Below, piece by piece: positions 20,480-28,241 of a stretch of DNA of 43,914 nt (the stretch's first letter is position 1; each line of letters opens with the position of its first letter). The notes beneath the pieces are model-generated. The model did not search any database, was not told the DNA's origin, and was given only the letters and a program-made list of their open reading frames with translations. Where the stretch lies: assembly GCA_947258615.1 (NCBI GenBank), contig CAMYIX010000076.1, positions 1 through 43,914 of the forward strand, read 5' to 3'. The DNA is from an uncultured Ectothiorhodospiraceae bacterium. Its GTDB lineage: Bacteria > Pseudomonadota > Gammaproteobacteria > UBA9214. Both the position numbers and the translations under genes were made by a program.

Positions 20480-21550
20480 ATGCCGATTGTTGCCCATAAC
20501 AAACTGCCGACATTCCAGCGTCTGCGCGAGGAGGGTCAGACGATCCTGGACCCGGATCGCGCCATGCACCAGTACATCCGCGAGCTGCATGTCGGTCTCC
20601 TGAACATGATGCCGGATGCGGCCATTGCCGCCACGGAACGCCAGTTCTACCGGCTGGTGGGGGAGAGCAACCCGATTGCGCAGTTCTACATGCACCCCTT
20701 CACCCTGGAGGAACTGCCGCGCGGCACCCAGGCCCGGGCGCATATCGAACGCTACTACGAGCCCTTCGAGAAGATTCGTGCGGAGGGGCTGGATGCCTTG
20801 ATCATCACCGGCGCCAATGTCAGCCATGCCGATCTCTCCCGCGAAGCCTTCTGGGATCCCCTGCGCGTAGTGGTCGACTGGGCGACGGAAAACGTGACCT
20901 CGGTGCTGTGTTCCTGCCTGGCCACCCATGCCGTAATGCAATTCCACCACGGCCAGAAGCGCAGGCCGCTCCCGGCCAAGTGCTGGGGGGTGTTTCCGCA
21001 TCAGGTAGAGCGTTCGCACCACCCCCTGGTGAATGATGTCAACACGGTGTTCGACGTGCCTCACTCGCGCTACAACGAGATCAGCCGTGCGCAGTTCGAG
21101 GCGGCCGGTCTGCACGTCCTGGCCGAGAGCGAAGCGGCCGGGGTGCACCTGGCGGTGAGTGCGGACGGGCTGCGCGTGGTCTACTTCCAGGGGCACCCGG
21201 AGTACGACACGGTCTCCCTGCTCAAGGAATACAAGCGTGAGGTGCAGCGCTTTGTAGCCGGTGAACGCATGGAATATCCGCCGTTCCCGGAGAACTACCT
21301 CAAGCCCAGGGAAAGGGCCATTCTCGACGATTACCGCCAGCAGCTGGCGTCAGCCAGGGAAGCGGGCCTGGATCCGCCGGAGTTCCCGGAGGCGCTGGTT
21401 GCCACGCGTCTCGACAACACCTGGCACGACACCGCCGAAGGCATCGTGGGTAACTGGATCGGCCAGGTCTACCAACTCACCCACCAGGACCGGAAACTGC
21501 CGTTCATGGAGGGCGTGGACCCGAACAACCCGCTGGGTATCGATTTCTAA
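20480..21550 (+). CDS. metA: Homoserine O-acyltransferase (MetA-type, class-I-glutamine-amidotransferase fold)
   Basis: 356 residues. It activates homoserine with an acyl-CoA, the first committed step of methionine synthesis. Catalytic residues align with E. coli MetA: Cys146 (LCSCLATH), His239 and Glu241 (FQGHPEYD). VGLLNMMPDAAIAATERQF and PHSRYNEI are family signatures. The acyl-specificity position (Gly111 in E. coli, Glu in the acetyl-using Bacillus enzymes) aligns with Ser115 (TGANVS), so succinyl versus acetyl use is uncertain. The protein is about 45 residues longer than E. coli MetA, mostly at the C-terminus. Confidence 0.88.
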   Translation: MPIVAHNKLPTFQRLREEGQTILDPDRAMHQYIRELHVGLLNMMPDAAIAATERQFYRLVGESNPIAQFYMHPFTLEELPRGTQARAHIERYYEPFEKIRAEGLDALIITGANVSHADLSREAFWDPLRVVVDWATENVTSVLCSCLATHAVMQFHHGQKRRPLPAKCWGVFPHQVERSHHPLVNDVNTVFDVPHSRYNEISRAQFEAAGLHVLAESEAAGVHLAVSADGLRVVYFQGHPEYDTVSLLKEYKREVQRFVAGERMEYPPFPENYLKPRERAILDDYRQQLASAREAGLDPPEFPEALVATRLDNTWHDTAEGIVGNWIGQVYQLTHQDRKLPFMEGVDPNNPLGIDF

Positions 21551-21654
21551 TCCGGGGTTGACGTTGCCGGTGGCGTGCGCTGCTTAGAACGCACCCTACG
21601 ATTGCCAGGCTGATCTGCATTTATCCCGTCTTGTTTTGCAATTATTGCGCGAAT

Positions 21655-21731
21655 CTTTGCGCCCTTTGCGCCTTTGCGGTGAATCATTTGTCTTGTGCTT
21701 TCCTCCGCGCCCTCTGCGTCTCTGCGGTGAG
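21655..21731 (+). repeat. Dispersed CTCTGCGTCTCTGCGGTG-type repeat, two diverged copies
   Basis: Two related segments: 21655-21683 (CTTTGCGCCCTTTGCGCC, ending TTTGCGGTGAA) and 21701-21731 (CTCCGCGCCCTCTGCGTC, ending TCTGCGGTGA). Read on the minus strand they give HRRDAEGAE and HRKGAKGAK peptides, a well-known spurious product of a non-coding repeat found scattered in many environmental bacterial genomes. It fills most of the gap between metA and the next gene. I see no transposase with it. Confidence 0.65.
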
Positions 21732-21793
21732 AATTGATTGGAACATTCGCCCGCAGGACGCCAGCGCAATCCGACATGAGGTGCAAGCCGGTG

Positions 21794-22810
21794 TCAGTTC
21801 CAGTCATCCGAAGCCGGCTTTAGCAGCGGGGCCAGATGACGGTCGGCGTTGATCACCACCAGCCGGTAACGACCGCCGCTTACCCGGGCGGCGAGCCACG
21901 GGCGCAGCAGGGTGAACAGCCGCGGAGTCGCGGCCAGCCCCGGCAGCGGGGCGATGATCACGGCACCGGCCGGGTTCAGCCTGACCTGGTGGCGCGCGCT
22001 TCCGGGCAGGGCCTGGATGGCGATGTGGTCCCAGTCCACCCGGATGCCGCTCGCGCGGCTGCGCACGATCCCCCCGGCGAGCGTGTCCAGTTCGGCCACG
22101 ATGCGTGCGCAGGCCTCCCGGTGGCCGGCAAGATTTTCCATGTCCCTGAACTGAAACTCCAGGCCGTCGGCGGTGCTGCAGACCGGGCCCGCGCGCTGGC
22201 TGAAGCTCCATTGCGTCACCGATGTGTCCGGCCGTGATGGAGGTAGTGGGGCCTGGTACCCGGCGAGCAGTTCGTCACAGCTATAGAAGCCGCAGAAGCG
22301 CTCGATGATCTGCTGCTCGAAGGCCGTCTGCTGTGAGGCCAGCGGGCCGTTCACCATGACCGGCGTGCCGTCGACCACCAGGTAGACGGTGTTCGCCGGC
22401 CCGATCTTGATATCCAGGGATGTCTCCGGGGTGATGCGACCGGCAATCCCCAGCAGTTCCGCGGCATAGGCGTCCACGGCCCCGGCCCAGCGTCTCGGGT
22501 CGCGCTGCTGTGCCAGCCGGGTGGCCTCGCGGCGGGCCCGTTCCGCCTCCGCACTGTGTGCCTCGGCCATTTGTGCAATGGCGATAACGGCGAAGTCTGA
22601 GCGCAAGGGTCCGGGTGCGTCGCCGAGGGCCATGGCAAGCTGACTGAGTCGGGAGGGTGCCGGCGATATTTCTGCGGCGGCCGGACGCCCGGTGACGGAA
22701 GACAGGGCGAGGCAGCATAGCAACAGCCAGAGCCACAGCCAAAGGTCTTGGGCACGGACCGCACCGGGGGCTGCATGGAAGGGGGTGGCTGGCAGGGATT
22801 GCGGACTCAT
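21794..22810 (-). CDS. Exported protein of unknown function
   Basis: 338 residues from the ATG at 22810. The first 20 residues are neutral, then a hydrophobic stretch (LWLWLWLLLCCLALSSVTG, about 23-41) and a likely cleavage before AAAEISPAPS, so it is periplasmic or lipid-anchored. A helical Ala/Arg-rich part (about 70-105) follows, then a strand-rich part with SLDIKIGPANTVYLVVDGTP. Paired cysteines occur at FCGFYSCDE. I recognise no family. It diverges from the FIST gene at 23027. Confidence 0.5.
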   Translation of the reverse strand: MSPQSLPATPFHAAPGAVRAQDLWLWLWLLLCCLALSSVTGRPAAAEISPAPSRLSQLAMALGDAPGPLRSDFAVIAIAQMAEAHSAEAERARREATRLAQQRDPRRWAGAVDAYAAELLGIAGRITPETSLDIKIGPANTVYLVVDGTPVMVNGPLASQQTAFEQQIIERFCGFYSCDELLAGYQAPLPPSRPDTSVTQWSFSQRAGPVCSTADGLEFQFRDMENLAGHREACARIVAELDTLAGGIVRSRASGIRVDWDHIAIQALPGSARHQVRLNPAGAVIIAPLPGLAATPRLFTLLRPWLAARVSGGRYRLVVINADRHLAPLLKPASDDWN

Positions 22811-23026
22811 GTGTGCATACGCTGCGGGTCGGCACTGGGTTGGATATATCCAGCAGGCGGGGTGCGAGCAACGGGCGCACCGCTGATGCCGGGTCGCGGG
22901 CACCTGATTGTCGATGTAAATTCTAGCACGCGGTTGCGGACCCGGGGTGTCACCGGTCACGCGCCCCGGTGAGATTCCGGCAGGATTTTGCTTTCCCGCC
23001 AGGCATGGCTGGACCATACTCCCGGT

Positions 23027-24157
23027 ATGACTTCATCGACCTTCACGGCCGCCTGTGCGACCGGGCCTGACTGGCAGACCATCGCCGCCCGCTGCCTGGA
23101 CGAACTGGATGCCGGTACCTTTCCGGCCAGTCTGGGCTGGCTGTATGTCACCGAACCACTGGCCCCCCAACTGGGCGAACTGCTGGAGCACCTCCGGTCC
23201 CGAACGGGCGTGCATGACTGGGTAGGCACGGTCGGTGCGGGTATCTGCTACACCGGCCGGGAGATCTACGACGAGCCGGCCGCGGCCATCATGCTGGCGA
23301 ACCTGCCGGATGACGCCATCCGCCTGATTCCGCCCGGCGTGGTCGCGATGAACAGGATGCTCGAACAGAACCGCGGGTGGATCGCTGAGCGGGGTGCACG
23401 CTTCGCTATTGTGCACGGCGACCCTCGCAGTGCGCAGTTACCGCAACTGATCGAGTCCCTGTCCGAGACCCTGGATTCCGGTTTCCTGGTCGGCGGGCTG
23501 ACATCCGCGGGCGAAGACGAGAACAATATCGCCATCGCCGGCAATTTGAATGAAAACGCACTCTCGGGTGTCCTGATGGCGGCTGATATCCCGGTCGTTA
23601 CCGGGCTGACCCAGGGCGTTTCCCCGCTGGGTGGCAGGCATATTGTCACAGAATGCCAGCACAACATTCTGGTTACGCTGGACGACCGGCCCGCACTGGA
23701 CGTGTTTCGCGAGGACATCGGTGACGTGCTGTCGCGCGACCTGTCACGGGTGGCGGGTTATATCTTCGCCGGCCTGCCGGTCCACGGTTCCGATACCGGC
23801 GACTACCTGGTGCGCAATCTGGTCGGTATCGATCCCGAGCGGAAGCTGGTCGCGATAGGTGACCTGGTCGAGCCCGGTGACCCTGTCATGTTCTGTCGCC
23901 GCGACGGGGACAGTGCCCACGAGGACATGCAGCGCATGCTGGATGATCTCGACCGGCGGGCCGGGGGCATACCCCGGGCCGGGGTCTACTACACCTGCCT
24001 GGGCCGCGGTCGCCACCAGTTCGGAGAAAACGCGGTGGAACTGAACATGATCCGCGAACGGCTGGGTGACTTTCCGCTGGTCGGGTTCTTCTGTAACGGC
24101 GAGATCTGCCACAACCGCCTGTACGGCTACACCGGTGTGCTGACCCTGTTTGTCTAG
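23027..24157 (+). CDS. FIST-domain sensory protein (FIST-N plus FIST-C)
   Basis: 376 residues; ATG 23027 is preferred to a TTG 39 bases upstream. The N-terminal half has the FIST pattern: ASLGWLYVTEPLAPQLGELLEHLR, WVGTVGAGICYTGREIYDEPAAAIMLANLP, FLVGGLTSAGED and MAADIPVVTGLTQGVSPLGGRHIVTE. The C-terminal half has GIPRAGVYYTCLGRGRHQFGEN and PLVGFFCNGEICHNRLYGYTGVLTLF, the FIST-C signature. FIST domains are proposed intracellular sensors of amino-acid-like ligands and usually sit beside signalling genes. Here no output domain is attached. The nitrilase remnant begins 54 bp downstream. Confidence 0.85.
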   Translation: MTSSTFTAACATGPDWQTIAARCLDELDAGTFPASLGWLYVTEPLAPQLGELLEHLRSRTGVHDWVGTVGAGICYTGREIYDEPAAAIMLANLPDDAIRLIPPGVVAMNRMLEQNRGWIAERGARFAIVHGDPRSAQLPQLIESLSETLDSGFLVGGLTSAGEDENNIAIAGNLNENALSGVLMAADIPVVTGLTQGVSPLGGRHIVTECQHNILVTLDDRPALDVFREDIGDVLSRDLSRVAGYIFAGLPVHGSDTGDYLVRNLVGIDPERKLVAIGDLVEPGDPVMFCRRDGDSAHEDMQRMLDDLDRRAGGIPRAGVYYTCLGRGRHQFGENAVELNMIRERLGDFPLVGFFCNGEICHNRLYGYTGVLTLFV

Positions 24158-24211
24158 CCCGTGCGGGGTCTTGCTACACTCTGCCCAGGCCAGCAACCAA
24201 CAGGTGTCAGC

Positions 24212-25140
24212 ATGAGTGAGTTTTACTACGCCGCGGCCTGCCAGACGGCATTCGAATGCCCGGCAGACCGCAGCTCCATAGACGAACACACCCGGCGGAT
24301 GTGCACCATCGCCGAACAGACCATTGTCGGCTATGAGCCGTTTTTCGATGTTCGGCTGCTGGCCTTCCCGGAGTTCGCCCACGCCGCCCCGATCTACGAC
24401 AGCATCGACAAGCTGCGCGACCGGCTGGCCGTACCCATCCCCAACGAGCACACTGAGCGCTATACCCGGCTCGCCCGCCAGTACGGCTGCTATATCCAGA
24501 CCGGTACCTTCCTGGAGGTGGACAGCGCCTATCCCGATGCGGTGTTCAACACCACGCTGCTGATCGGCCCCCAGGGCATCCTGTCGAAGTACCGCAAGGT
24601 CAATCCGTGGATTCCCTGGGAACTGCACGCCAGTCCCCATGACATCGAAGGCTATAGCGAGGACCTGTTTCCCGTGGTCGAGACCGAGCTCGGCCGGCTG
24701 GGGGTGGCCATCTGCTATGACTGGCTGTTTCCGACCCCTGGGGCGCAACACCGCCCATGGACTGGTGGACGCTGTTCAACCGGGCACGCGCCGCCGAGAA
24801 CACGGTCTACGTGGTGGCAGCGAACCAGGGGGCGAGCCTGGCCGCCTATCCGCCTTTCAGCTGGCCCGGCGGCAGCATGGTGGTCGATTACGACGGCCGG
24901 GTCCTCGCCCAGGCCGATCCGGGACCGGGCGAGAAGGTCGTGGTTGCACCGCTGGACATCGGGACCCTGCGGCGCGAGCGCGGGCGTCGCCGCGGCCATG
25001 ACATGCGCGCGCACCTGCGCAGCGAGGCGCACGGCTACCTGGCCACGGGGCGGCTGGAACCCGCGGGTGCTGTGGCCCCCGGCTTTACCCGGGCAGCTAT
25101 CGAGCAGCGCATCCGGGCGGCGAAGACAGGCCTGGATTGA
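24212..25140 (+). pseudogene. Nitrilase-family C-N hydrolase with internal out-of-frame deletion
   Basis: From ATG 24212 the protein reads as a nitrilase superfamily member with the Glu-Lys-Cys triad: LLAFPEFAHA (Glu), SKYRKVNPW (Lys), VAICYDWLFP (Cys). Right after LFP, near 24733, the frame changes: the next frame resumes at DPWGATPPMDWWTLFNRARAAEN and runs to TGA 25138-25140. In family members I recall, about 20 residues (of the type EAIRQL...GAEVLVRVSAYM) separate FPE and DPWGA; these are missing. So bases are lost and the number is not a multiple of three. As given, the gene cannot make an intact enzyme. Assembly error is possible. Confidence 0.75.
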
Positions 25141-25153
25141 ACAATCATTGTTG

Positions 25154-25546
25154 ATGGCCCTGCTGCCCGAGATACCCGCCGGGGTAACCGACTCGCCGGC
25201 CCGCCTGACACCGGCGGTGCTGCAGGCCGCGGAGTGGCTGGGCCTGTACCGCGCGGAACTTGCCCGGGTGTTAAACCTGCAGTGCGCGGACATCGGCCGG
25301 CTGGGTGCGGCGCGGGAGCAGCTGGTCCCCGGCAGCCGCAGCTGGCAGCAGGCCGTGCTGTTCATTCGCCTCTACCGGGCCCTGTTAGCCATCATGGAGG
25401 CTGATGAGGCCGCCATGTTTCACTGGTTGCGGGCAGAGAACCGGCAGTTGCAGGGTGTGCCCCTGCTGTTGCTGGTTGACGAGGGCCGGCTGGCAGAGGT
25501 CCTTGACCACCTCCTGTCGCTGACGGGCGCGGCGGCGTGCCAGTGA
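25154..25546 (+). CDS. MbcA/ParS/Xre-type antitoxin-like protein (toxin-binding domain), no RES partner
   Basis: 130 residues from ATG 25154, 14 bp after the nitrilase stop, so translation is probably coupled. The C-terminal half matches the MbcA/ParS/Xre antitoxin toxin-binding domain (DUF2384): GRLGAAREQLVPGSRSWQQAVLFIRLYRALLAIM, then EAAMFHWLRAENRQLQGVPLLLL. The N-terminal part (TPAVLQAAEWLGLYRAELARVLNL) looks like the small helix-turn-helix that precedes it. Such proteins usually neutralise RES-domain NAD-degrading toxins. No RES gene is adjacent; the next gene is an SGNH hydrolase. It could be a solitary regulator or a component with a different partner. Confidence 0.75.
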   Translation: MALLPEIPAGVTDSPARLTPAVLQAAEWLGLYRAELARVLNLQCADIGRLGAAREQLVPGSRSWQQAVLFIRLYRALLAIMEADEAAMFHWLRAENRQLQGVPLLLLVDEGRLAEVLDHLLSLTGAAACQ

Positions 25547-25583
25547 GGCCGCCACCATCCTCTGCCCCTGAAGGATGTTGTCC

Positions 25584-26411
25584 GTGACTATGTTCGCTGA
25601 TCAGCAGGAATACCTGCGGGCCTGGCACACGGATCACTACGACCGGCTGGTACTGGTGGAAGGTGACTCCTGGGTGTCCTATCCCTTCCTGAAAAACCTG
25701 GCGCGGCAGTTCGATGACACTGACACCCTGATGCTGAACCTCGCCTCACCCGGTGACGAGGCCCGGCGGATCCTGCGGCCCGGGAGTCCGCAGTTCAGGA
25801 CGCTGCGCCGGCTGCTGCACACCCGGCGTTACGGCTACAACTTCGACCTGATTTTTCTGAGTCTGGGCGGGAACGATATCATCGGCCCCGAGATTCACAC
25901 CCACGGCTTCGTCCGCGACAAGCGGGAATACCCCAACCTGCTCGGGCGTGAACTCCTGACCCCGCGCTTTTACGACACGGTCTCCGGGATTGCCCGCGGC
26001 TATGTGGATTTTCTGAAGCTGCGTGATCGCTCGGACCTCAATCCATACACCCCGGTGGTCACCCACGTCTACAGCTACCTGAGACCGAGAAAGGTCGGCA
26101 CCCGCCTGGGTCCGCTGATGTTCGGCAAGGGCTGGATCCGGGTGTACCTGGAGCGGCTGCATATCAGGCAAGCGGCCGAACAGCTGGACATCATGCAGGG
26201 CATGGTGGATGCCCTGTACAAACGCCTGCAGCCGCTGGAGGAGCGCTTCGACAACTTCGTTGTCGTGGATACGCGCAGCGTGCTGTCCTGTAACGGGCGC
26301 CCGAAGACGGCCTGGTGGAAGGACGAGATCCATCCACGCAGCAGGGGCTTCGCACGGCTTGCACGCTACATCCGGCGGATCGCGCGGGCGCGTGGATGCT
26401 GGCCGGATTAG
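25584..26411 (+). CDS. SGNH/GDSL-family hydrolase
   Basis: 275 residues from GTG 25584, chosen because AAGGA lies 8 bases upstream; ATGs at 25575 and 25590 are alternatives. The SGNH blocks are present: block I VLVEGDSWVSYP (nucleophile Ser), block III LIFLSLGGNDI, and block V WKDEIHPRSRGF (Asp/His). These are serine esterase or lipase-type enzymes. No signal peptide is seen, so a cytoplasmic enzyme is likely, and its substrate is unknown. It follows the antitoxin-like gene by 37 bp on the same strand and may belong with the nitrilase/antitoxin-like unit. Confidence 0.8.
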   Translation: MTMFADQQEYLRAWHTDHYDRLVLVEGDSWVSYPFLKNLARQFDDTDTLMLNLASPGDEARRILRPGSPQFRTLRRLLHTRRYGYNFDLIFLSLGGNDIIGPEIHTHGFVRDKREYPNLLGRELLTPRFYDTVSGIARGYVDFLKLRDRSDLNPYTPVVTHVYSYLRPRKVGTRLGPLMFGKGWIRVYLERLHIRQAAEQLDIMQGMVDALYKRLQPLEERFDNFVVVDTRSVLSCNGRPKTAWWKDEIHPRSRGFARLARYIRRIARARGCWPD

Positions 26412-26413
26412 CT

Positions 26414-26440
26414 TTGCCTTCCCTTGGTATGGTCTATAAT
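26414..26440 (+). promoter_or_regulatory. Candidate sigma-70 promoter for the histidine-rich protein gene
   Basis: A perfect -10 TATAAT is at 26435-26440. Upstream, TTGCCT at 26414-26419 gives a 15-base spacer, shorter than ideal. The transcription start would be near 26447, leaving a leader of about 150 bases before ATG 26595. The leader (26441-26594) shows no structure I recognise. Confidence 0.5.
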
Positions 26441-26594
26441 GAATAGTCCATAACTACTTGTTTTTGAATGTTAATATTCAGGTTATTCCGGGCCGATGCC
26501 GGTGCCGTCTGCTGACAGGCTGAACGACCTGTCACCCTTTTCCGTCCCCTGGCGTTAGCGTCATGTAGGCAATCCGCAAAACCAGGAGTCAATC

Positions 26595-26984
26595 ATGAAA
26601 AGGTATATCAGAATTCCATCACTGGTGGCCGCTGTCCTGGCCATCTCCCTGGCCGGTTCGGGCACTGTCCTGGCGGAAGACGGTCGTCGTTACAATGACC
26701 GGCATGACTACGCTGCCCACCAGGACCGGCAGCATTCCCGCTATCAATCCAGGGACCACTACGGCGACCGGCATCATAACAAGCAGCGCCGGCATGCCAA
26801 GGCCCACAAGTACGACCGGCATCACTACAAGCAGTACAAAAAACGGCATCATTACAACCGGCACAACTATGCCTACCGCTACGATGATGACGACGACGAG
26901 AAGTTGCTGATCGGGCTGGTTCTGGGTGGCTTGATCGGCTACGCCATCAACAATGCCTATGACTCCAACGTCTATGACGATTGA
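26595..26984 (+). CDS. Exported histidine-rich small protein with C-terminal glycine-zipper-like segment
   Basis: 129 residues. A signal peptide (MKRYIRIPSLVAAVLAISLAG, cleavage near VLA-EDG) is followed by a highly charged His/Tyr/Arg/Lys-rich repeat region (about 30-90) with many H-H-x-K/N units such as DRHHYKQYKKRHHYNRHN. Then come a run of five Asp and a hydrophobic Gly segment (LLIGLVLGGLIGYAINN, about 105-121) that may insert in or pack on a membrane. Histidine density suggests divalent metal binding (Ni, Cu or Zn) in the periplasm, but this is inferred from composition only. Its length and layout resemble RcnB-like small proteins without a clear match. AGGAG precedes the start. Confidence 0.65.
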   Translation: MKRYIRIPSLVAAVLAISLAGSGTVLAEDGRRYNDRHDYAAHQDRQHSRYQSRDHYGDRHHNKQRRHAKAHKYDRHHYKQYKKRHHYNRHNYAYRYDDDDDEKLLIGLVLGGLIGYAINNAYDSNVYDD

Positions 26985-27023
26985 TGCCTGCCTGCCGTGG
27001 CGGGTTGTCTGAAGGCATAAAGA

Positions 27024-27056
27024 AGCACGCCTCGAATCATGGAGACGAGGCGTGCT
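27024..27056 (-). terminator. Hairpin terminator for the CBS-protein transcript
   Basis: Perfect 11-bp stem: AGCACGCCTCG at 27024-27034 and CGAGGCGTGCT at 27046-27056, with an 11-base loop. On the minus strand the stem is followed by TTCTTTAT, a U-rich tail, so it fits an intrinsic terminator for the minus-strand gene ending at 27192. On the plus strand no T run follows, although the hairpin could still protect the 3' end of the histidine-rich gene's mRNA. Confidence 0.65.
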
Positions 27057-27191
27057 AGTGGCACACGAGGATACACCCTTCTTTGTATTATTCTGTATAT
27101 GCCACTGGGTAATATCTTAGGTAACCGGTGGTGGCTTGTATATTGCCCTGAAGTACATGGTCCGAAAGTACGACATACCCGGGCGGGCGTA

Positions 27192-27677
27192 TCAGCCGGC
27201 GCCGATTGCGGCCGCCCTCGGGGTATGCGTGCGACACACGGCCTTGAGCGTGGTCATGGTGTCATCATAGGACAACTCCGGCACCTGGATGCCCCGGCGG
27301 CCGCGTTCGGCGTGGGCTATGAGGTCCTCGATGGAAATGATGCCTTCCACCTGTCCGTTGGCATTGGTCACCGGCAGGCGGCGCACCTTCTGGTATGACA
27401 TGGTCTTGAGGGCGTTCATGATGTCGCTCTCGGGCTGGCAGGTAAACAGCTGGCGGCTCATGATCTCCTGGACCTGGATCTCGCTGGCTGCCTTGTGTTG
27501 CAGGGCGACCGCCATGCAGATGTCCCGGTCGGTGATAATGCCGATCGCGCCGCCGCCGGCGTCCACAACGGCCACGGTTCCGCAGTCGTTGTCCCACATC
27601 AGGATGGCGGCCGCCTCCAGCGTGGCCTCCGGCTCGCAGCTGGTCACATCGCGGTTCATTATCTCTCTGACGATCAT
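27192..27677 (-). CDS. CBS-domain-pair protein
   Basis: 161 residues. Two CBS motifs: residues about 1-60 (VREIMNRDVTSCEPEATLEAAAILMWDNDCGTVAVVD, IGIITDRDI) and about 70-125 (VQEIMSRQLFTCQPESDIMNALKTM, VRRLPVTN, VEGIISIEDLI). CBS pairs bind adenine nucleotides and act as cytoplasmic energy sensors. The last 30 residues are an unrelated tail. Ribosome binding site AGGAGG is strong. No effector domain is attached and its partner is unknown. The region upstream of it (27678-27944) carries no gene that I can support. Confidence 0.85.
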   Translation of the reverse strand: MIVREIMNRDVTSCEPEATLEAAAILMWDNDCGTVAVVDAGGGAIGIITDRDICMAVALQHKAASEIQVQEIMSRQLFTCQPESDIMNALKTMSYQKVRRLPVTNANGQVEGIISIEDLIAHAERGRRGIQVPELSYDDTMTTLKAVCRTHTPRAAAIGAG

Positions 27678-27944
27678 TGTGCTCCTCCTGGTTCGGATAA
27701 TTTAGTGATCTTGCCTCTCTGCCACCTTTCGCAAATCCACGCCTAAAGTACGCTAGCCTGACTTTTTGTCAAGCACCCGCTACGCCCTGTCGGACGGGTT
27801 GGATGCCGACCCATTATCGGCGTTGATGCCGGCCGGGAAAATGCTTTATTGTCTGCCCATGTTGGCTGCCCCGCTCACCGCTCCCGTGGCGGATCTGAAC
27901 CCGATACCGCTGCAGGCCAGGCACCGGCGACGGGGCGGGTGTCC

Positions 27945-28241
27945 ATGAGCGAGGGCATGCAATTGTTCCTGCTGTTTGTGGCCTGGGTCATTATCGCGGC
28001 CGGGGTTCACTTCGCGGTCAGGCACTATTTCCTGGCATCGTTTGTCGCGGCCTGCGCCATGGTGCTCGCGACCCAGTTCGCGAGCTACCTCCAGACAGGA
28101 GGCCTGGACCCCTTCTGGGTGATCAGTTCCATCGTTGGCTTCTTTATGGCAAGTATCGTGGCGCTGCTGGTGGGCTTGCCGTTCCGGCTGCTGCGGCAGC
28201 TGCGCAGCAAGGACCTGCCGGAATCTGGCCCCGGGGATTAG
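27945..28241 (+). CDS. Small integral membrane protein, unknown function
   Basis: 98 residues from ATG 27945. Three hydrophobic segments: about 6-25, 28-48 and 56-80 (FWVISSIVGFFMASIVALLVGLPF), with a basic end (RLLRQLRSKD). A longer reading upstream has no coding character. I do not recognise a family. Its stop overlaps the convergent yqgE stop by 4 bp (28238-28241). Confidence 0.55.
   Translation: MSEGMQLFLLFVAWVIIAAGVHFAVRHYFLASFVAACAMVLATQFASYLQTGGLDPFWVISSIVGFFMASIVALLVGLPFRLLRQLRSKDLPESGPGD

Noticed and set aside
21547..21807. Small minus-strand protein with RRDAEGAE and HRKGAKGAK
   Set aside because: Spurious translation of a known dispersed non-coding repeat.
24161..25546. A 461-residue nitrilase-antitoxin fusion protein
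   Set aside because: The middle of this frame (after LFPTP) is out-of-frame sequence, rich in Arg/Trp/Ser. The true nitrilase C-terminus lies in another frame and ends at 25140.
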